From Chloroflexota bacterium (GTDB lineage Bacteria > Chloroflexota > Anaerolineae > Anaerolineales > Villigracilaceae): a stretch of DNA of 10,000 nucleotides. The notes under the pieces were generated by a model. It saw nothing but the letters and a program-made list of their open reading frames with translations, was not told where the DNA came from and did not search any database. Positions 7,634-10,000 of this stretch are shown piece by piece (within the stretch, counting starts at the first letter, position 1; every line of letters begins with the position of its first letter). A program made the translations under genes and the position numbers. The stretch covers positions 1 to 10,000 of the forward strand of contig JAIWOB010000035.1 of assembly GCA_020217065.1 (NCBI GenBank), given 5' to 3'.

Positions 7634-7747
7634 TTACCAATTGCTCAACGCCGAATAAACCGTCGCCACGGGCGGCGGCGCAATTAAAGTCGCCATTTCG
7701 CTGGCGATGCTGGGTCCTGCCGTCTCCAATAGAATGGCGGGGGTCAT
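7634..7747 (-). CDS. Possible small ORF overlapping the hisE stop (ATGA)
   Basis: On the minus strand an ATG at 7747-7745 overlaps the hisE TGA by the ATGA arrangement typical of coupled genes. It reads 37 codons to TAA at 7634-7636. The product begins MTPAILLETAGPS, includes APPPVATVYSAL, and is Ala-rich with no charged clusters. No family is recognised. The last codons come from an AATTGGTAA word that also occurs in the other repeat-bearing gap, and two hairpins lie within it, so it may be chance. The end of hisE would supply any ribosomes through re-initiation. Confidence 0.25.
   Translation of the reverse strand: MTPAILLETAGPSIASEMATLIAPPPVATVYSALSNW
7660..7707. terminator. Two adjacent hairpins, possible his operon terminator
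   Basis: One hairpin has the 6-base stem TCGCCA/TGGCGA (7690-7695 with 7702-7707). The second is an 8-pair stem with one G-U pair (7660-7667 with 7671-7678). Read in the his direction they are followed by ACTTTAATT and GTTTATT, short T-rich stretches rather than a true T-tract. Their position 40-85 bases after the hisE stop fits termination of the his transcript, but they also overlap the small ORF, so the call is weak. Confidence 0.3.
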
Positions 7748-8019
7748 TTGTGACGTTTTTCCAGCTCGGCGAGGACGCGGTCGGGAGTCAGCCCGCGCGC
7801 TGCCAGCAGGACGAGGAGGTGATAGGTAAGGTCCGCCGCTTCTTCGACCAGGCGCGCATCATCCTGCGCCAGCGCAGCCACCACGACCTCGCATCCTTCT
7901 TCGCCGACCTTTTTCGCGATTTGCGGCAGACCTTTGGCGAACAGGCTGCCGGTATAGGATGCCTCAGGGGGGCGGTTTTTGCGGTCTTGAATGACTTCAA
8001 ACAGCCATTGAATGCTCAT
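7744..8019 (-). CDS. hisE: Phosphoribosyl-ATP pyrophosphatase
   Basis: A 91-residue HisE, which hydrolyses phosphoribosyl-ATP to phosphoribosyl-AMP and pyrophosphate, the second step of histidine synthesis. It is an all-helical MazG-like protein. The metal-binding acidic motifs are visible as KVGEEGCE (E40, E41, E44) and EEAADLTYH (E59, E60, D63). The N-terminus contains the usual Ser-Tyr-Thr and LFAKG segment (about 21-30). The length is normal for a stand-alone HisE. In many bacteria this domain is fused to HisI; here the two are separate genes, 40 bases apart. A GGAG upstream of the ATG fits as ribosome-binding site. It is the last clear gene of the operon. Confidence 0.95.
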   Translation of the reverse strand: MSIQWLFEVIQDRKNRPPEASYTGSLFAKGLPQIAKKVGEEGCEVVVAALAQDDARLVEEAADLTYHLLVLLAARGLTPDRVLAELEKRHK

Positions 8020-8059
8020 GTGGTTCTCCGTGCAGCTCAGGGAGTGTGAAAAAGCGGTT

Positions 8060-8383
8060 TTACTTCAGGGCGCGATAAAAACAGGAGCGATTCCCTGTAT
8101 GGCAGGCTGGTCCCGCCGGCTGGACTCTTACGAGCAGGGCGTCGGCATCGCAGTCCAGGAAAACGCTCACCACGCGCTGCGTATAGCCAGATGTAGCGCC
8201 TTTGCGCCACAACTGACCGCGGCTGCGCGACCAGAACACCGTTTCGCCCGTCTCCAGCGTCAGCCGCAGAGATTCTGCGTTCATGTAAGCTAGCATTAAG
8301 ACCTCCTCCGTCTCTGCGTCTTGCACGATGGCGGGCGCCAAGCCGTTGGCGTCATACTTGATTTCGGACAACAACTCTCTCAT
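8060..8383 (-). CDS. hisI: Phosphoribosyl-AMP cyclohydrolase
   Basis: A 107-residue HisI that opens the purine ring of phosphoribosyl-AMP, the third step of histidine synthesis. The signature residues are present. DCDADALL carries the Mg-binding Asp residues D77, D79 and D81 together with C78; GPACHTG and SCF supply C94 and C101. These three cysteines are the zinc ligands known for the family. The central [12 protein letters not shown] segment (58-69) is also typical. The protein is not fused to HisE. It begins 25 bases after the hisF stop, with a GAGG about 10 bases before its ATG. The cytosolic product passes to HisA, encoded two genes upstream. Confidence 0.96.
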   Translation of the reverse strand: MRELLSEIKYDANGLAPAIVQDAETEEVLMLAYMNAESLRLTLETGETVFWSRSRGQLWRKGATSGYTQRVVSVFLDCDADALLVRVQPAGPACHTGNRSCFYRALK

Positions 8384-8408
8384 CTTGTTATTTCCTCTTT
8401 TCGCCTTT

Positions 8409-9170
8409 TCATACTCTCACTTTCACTCCCTCTTTCCGCAGCGCCTTTTTCAGTTCTGTAATCTTCATCTTTCCATCGTGGAAGGGCGAGGCAGCCAGCG
8501 CGGCGTCGGCTTTGCCTTCGGTCAGGACAGCCGCGAAGTGCGCCGTCGTCCCTGCGCCGCCCGAAGCGATGACCGGCACGGATACCGCCTCGGCGACGGC
8601 GCGCGTCAGTTCGATGTCATATCCCGCCAGCGTGCCGTCGGCGTCCATGCTGGTAAGCAGGATTTCGCCCGCGCCCAATTTCACGCCCCGCGCCGCCCAT
8701 TCAACCGCGTCGAGTCCAGTCGGTATCCGTCCGCCGTTGACATACACTTCCCAGCCGTCGGCATCCTTCCGCCGCCGGGCGTCAATGGCGAGCGTAATGC
8801 ACTGCGCCCCAAAACGCGCCGCGCCCTCCGAGAGCAACTCTGGGAGCCGCACCGCAGCCGAGTTGACGCTGACTTTGTCTGCTCCAGCCAGTAAAAGATT
8901 CCGCATATCCTCCACTTCGCGGATTCCGCCGCCGACCGTCAGGGGCATGAACACGCTCTCGGCGACGCGGCGGACCAATTCCAACGTGATGGGGCGTCCT
9001 TCGTGGGTGGCGGAAATATCAAGGAAGACCAGCTCGTCAGCTCCCTGCTGGTCGTACAAGCGCGCCTGTTCCACCGGGTCGCCGGCGTCGCGCAGGTGGA
9101 CGAAGTTCACGCCCTTGACCACGCGCCCATCTTTGACGTCGAGACATGGGATGATTCGTTTTGTCAGCAT
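8409..9170 (-). CDS. hisF: Imidazole glycerol phosphate synthase, cyclase subunit
   Basis: A 253-residue (beta/alpha)8-barrel HisF. With HisH it converts PRFAR and ammonia from glutamine into imidazole glycerol phosphate and AICAR. The catalytic aspartates fall at the standard positions D11 (PCLDV) and D130 (AIDAR). Phosphate-binding loops are visible at VGGGIR (79-84), SVNSAA (101-106) and IASGGAG (201-207). The end of the barrel reads [12 protein letters not shown] instead of the common ALAASIFH; this is mild variation and not obviously damaging. The gene starts 8 bases after the hisA stop, and its Shine-Dalgarno sequence overlaps that stop, so translation is probably coupled. Confidence 0.97.
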   Translation of the reverse strand: MLTKRIIPCLDVKDGRVVKGVNFVHLRDAGDPVEQARLYDQQGADELVFLDISATHEGRPITLELVRRVAESVFMPLTVGGGIREVEDMRNLLLAGADKVSVNSAAVRLPELLSEGAARFGAQCITLAIDARRRKDADGWEVYVNGGRIPTGLDAVEWAARGVKLGAGEILLTSMDADGTLAGYDIELTRAVAEAVSVPVIASGGAGTTAHFAAVLTEGKADAALAASPFHDGKMKITELKKALRKEGVKVRV

Positions 9171-9174
9171 CAGT

Positions 9175-9180
9175 CTCCTT
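9175..9180 (-). promoter_or_regulatory. hisF ribosome-binding site overlapping the hisA stop
   Basis: On the minus strand AAGGAG lies 4 bases before the hisF ATG and shares bases with the hisA TAA (9179-9181). It fixes the hisF start and ties hisF translation to termination on hisA. Confidence 0.7.
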
Positions 9181-9898
9181 ATTCATCCTGAACGCGCAGC
9201 GCTTCACGCAGGTCAATCGTTTCTTCGTAAAGGGCGCGCCCAACGATAACGCCCGCCAGCCCAGCCTCTTTGACGGCGCGCACATCAGCAAGGGTATGCG
9301 CGCCGCCCGAAGCAATCACCTCGAGACCGCTGGTTTCGGCAAGTTCACGCGCTGCGGCAAGGTTTACCCCGCGCGCCAGCCCGTCGCGGCGGATGTCGGT
9401 AAAGATGACGGTTCTCAGACCAATCTCCCGAAGGCGAAGCGCAAGGTCGAGCGCGAGCGCGCCGCCGTCCGCCTTCCAGCCTCGGGTACGGACGAGTCCA
9501 TCGCGCGCGTCAAGTCCCGCCGCGATTTTCTCGGCGCCAAAGCGAGTCAATGCCTGCGCGACCACGTCGGGATTCTCGATAGCGGCTGTTCCTAAAATGG
9601 CGCGGCTTACGCCCAAAGCGAGGGCGCGTTCAACCGCCTCCAGCGAACGCAGTCCGCCGCCGAACTGGACGCGCGCGCCGCATTTCAGAATGGCTTTGAG
9701 CGCCGCCAGGTTGAGGTCGTCGCGCTCGCCGAATGCGCCGTCGAGATTCACCACATGCAGCCAGCCTGCGCCCGCCGCCAGCCAGCGGCGCGCCGTCTCG
9801 GCTGGGTTGTCGCTGTAATGCGTCATTCGCGCCGGGTCGCCCTGTTGCAGCCGCACCACCCTGCCGCCGCGCAAATCAATGGCGGGATAAACAATCAT
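9179..9898 (-). CDS. hisA: ProFAR isomerase (HisA)
   Basis: A 239-residue (beta/alpha)8-barrel isomerase that converts ProFAR to PRFAR, the HisF/HisH substrate. The catalytic aspartates are D8 (PAIDLRGG) and D130 (GLDARDG). The phosphate loops are FGGGLR (79-84) and IASGGA (195-200), and the TDIRRDG segment (168-174) matches the family. Because HisA and PriA are related, a dual HisA/TrpF role deserves a thought, but nothing in the visible sequence argues for it. The ATG overlaps the hisH TGA (ATGA), and GGAGG at 9903-9907 inside hisH serves as ribosome-binding site. Confidence 0.96.
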   Translation of the reverse strand: MIVYPAIDLRGGRVVRLQQGDPARMTHYSDNPAETARRWLAAGAGWLHVVNLDGAFGERDDLNLAALKAILKCGARVQFGGGLRSLEAVERALALGVSRAILGTAAIENPDVVAQALTRFGAEKIAAGLDARDGLVRTRGWKADGGALALDLALRLREIGLRTVIFTDIRRDGLARGVNLAAARELAETSGLEVIASGGAHTLADVRAVKEAGLAGVIVGRALYEETIDLREALRVQDE

Positions 9899-10000
9899 TC
9901 CGCCTCCAAAAAATTCTTCAAGATTCGCAAGCCCGCCGCCTGACTCTTTTCGGGGTGGAATTGGACGCCAAACAGGTTTTCGCGCCGCGCCGCGCAGGCA
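9895..10000 (-). CDS. hisH: Imidazole glycerol phosphate synthase, glutamine amidotransferase subunit (3' end only)
   Basis: The last 34 residues of HisH before a TGA that overlaps the hisA ATG. The segment [14 protein letters not shown] carries the His and Glu of the class I glutamine amidotransferase catalytic triad, followed by the typical AGLRILKNF ending. HisH releases ammonia from glutamine and channels it through the HisF barrel. The nucleophilic cysteine and the start lie beyond the right edge of the window, so intactness of the rest cannot be judged. Confidence 0.92.
   Translation of the reverse strand, partial: ACAARRENLFGVQFHPEKSQAAGLRILKNFLEAE

Larger units (their letters stand above)
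7444..7743. other. Convergent intergenic gap between the response regulators and hisE
   Basis: This 300-base gap separates converging transcription units. Its left half (7446-7572) is a repeat-like element bounded by a 12-base inverted repeat. A stretch at 7615-7645 is, on the minus strand, a variant of the AATTGGTAA/GATTGG words seen at 531-548. Its right part contains a 37-codon minus-strand ORF and two adjacent hairpins. No plus-strand gene is supportable here. Confidence 0.6.

Noticed and set aside
8512..9249. Plus-strand open frame of 245 codons across hisF
   Set aside because: It is a Ser/Arg/Pro/Ala-rich shadow of hisF and crosses the hisA/hisF junction. HisF catalytic residues at their standard positions settle the true strand.

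Overview
The window looks like chromosomal backbone of a Chloroflexota bacterium, most likely class Anaerolineae. That guess rests on several weak signs taken together: a fairly GC-rich genome, a short membrane-anchored lamin-tail-domain protein next to dnaX, a giant 7TM/PAS/GAF histidine kinase with a Cys-rich GAF domain, a split hisI/hisE pair at the end of a compact his operon, and intergenic gaps carrying degenerate 'accacggagac...' and 'attggtaatt' repeats. I see no phage, plasmid, transposase, CRISPR array, rRNA or tRNA.

Layout. Positions 1-39 hold the tail of an unidentified plus-strand gene. A lamin-tail-domain (LTD) protein follows at 43-531, then a 146-base gap with a palindromic repeat. 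Next come dnaX (678-2252) and a 1465-residue hybrid-input membrane histidine kinase (2281-6678). Two single-domain response regulators (6716-7081 and 7087-7443) follow in tight succession. After a repeat-bearing convergent gap (7444-7743), the rest is a minus-strand histidine operon, read right to left: hisH (partial), hisA, hisF, hisI, hisE, and possibly a 37-residue ORF overlapping the hisE stop.

How the genes work together. DnaX is the clamp-loader ATPase of the replicase and is housekeeping. The kinase and two receiver-only proteins look like one signalling unit: the kinase has a phospho-acceptor His but no receiver domain, and the regulators have phospho-acceptor Asp but no output domain. 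HisH/HisF form imidazole glycerol phosphate synthase; HisE, HisI and HisA catalyse the three steps just before it. hisG, hisD, hisB and hisC are not in the window.

Most of the window is ordinary. The points most worth a second look are the kinase's two separate membrane blocks with a PAS domain between them, a four-Cys plus His-Gly-His pattern in its second GAF domain, a possible -1 frameshift site in dnaX placed where a short gamma form would end, two related intergenic repeat elements, and the tiny ORF after hisE.
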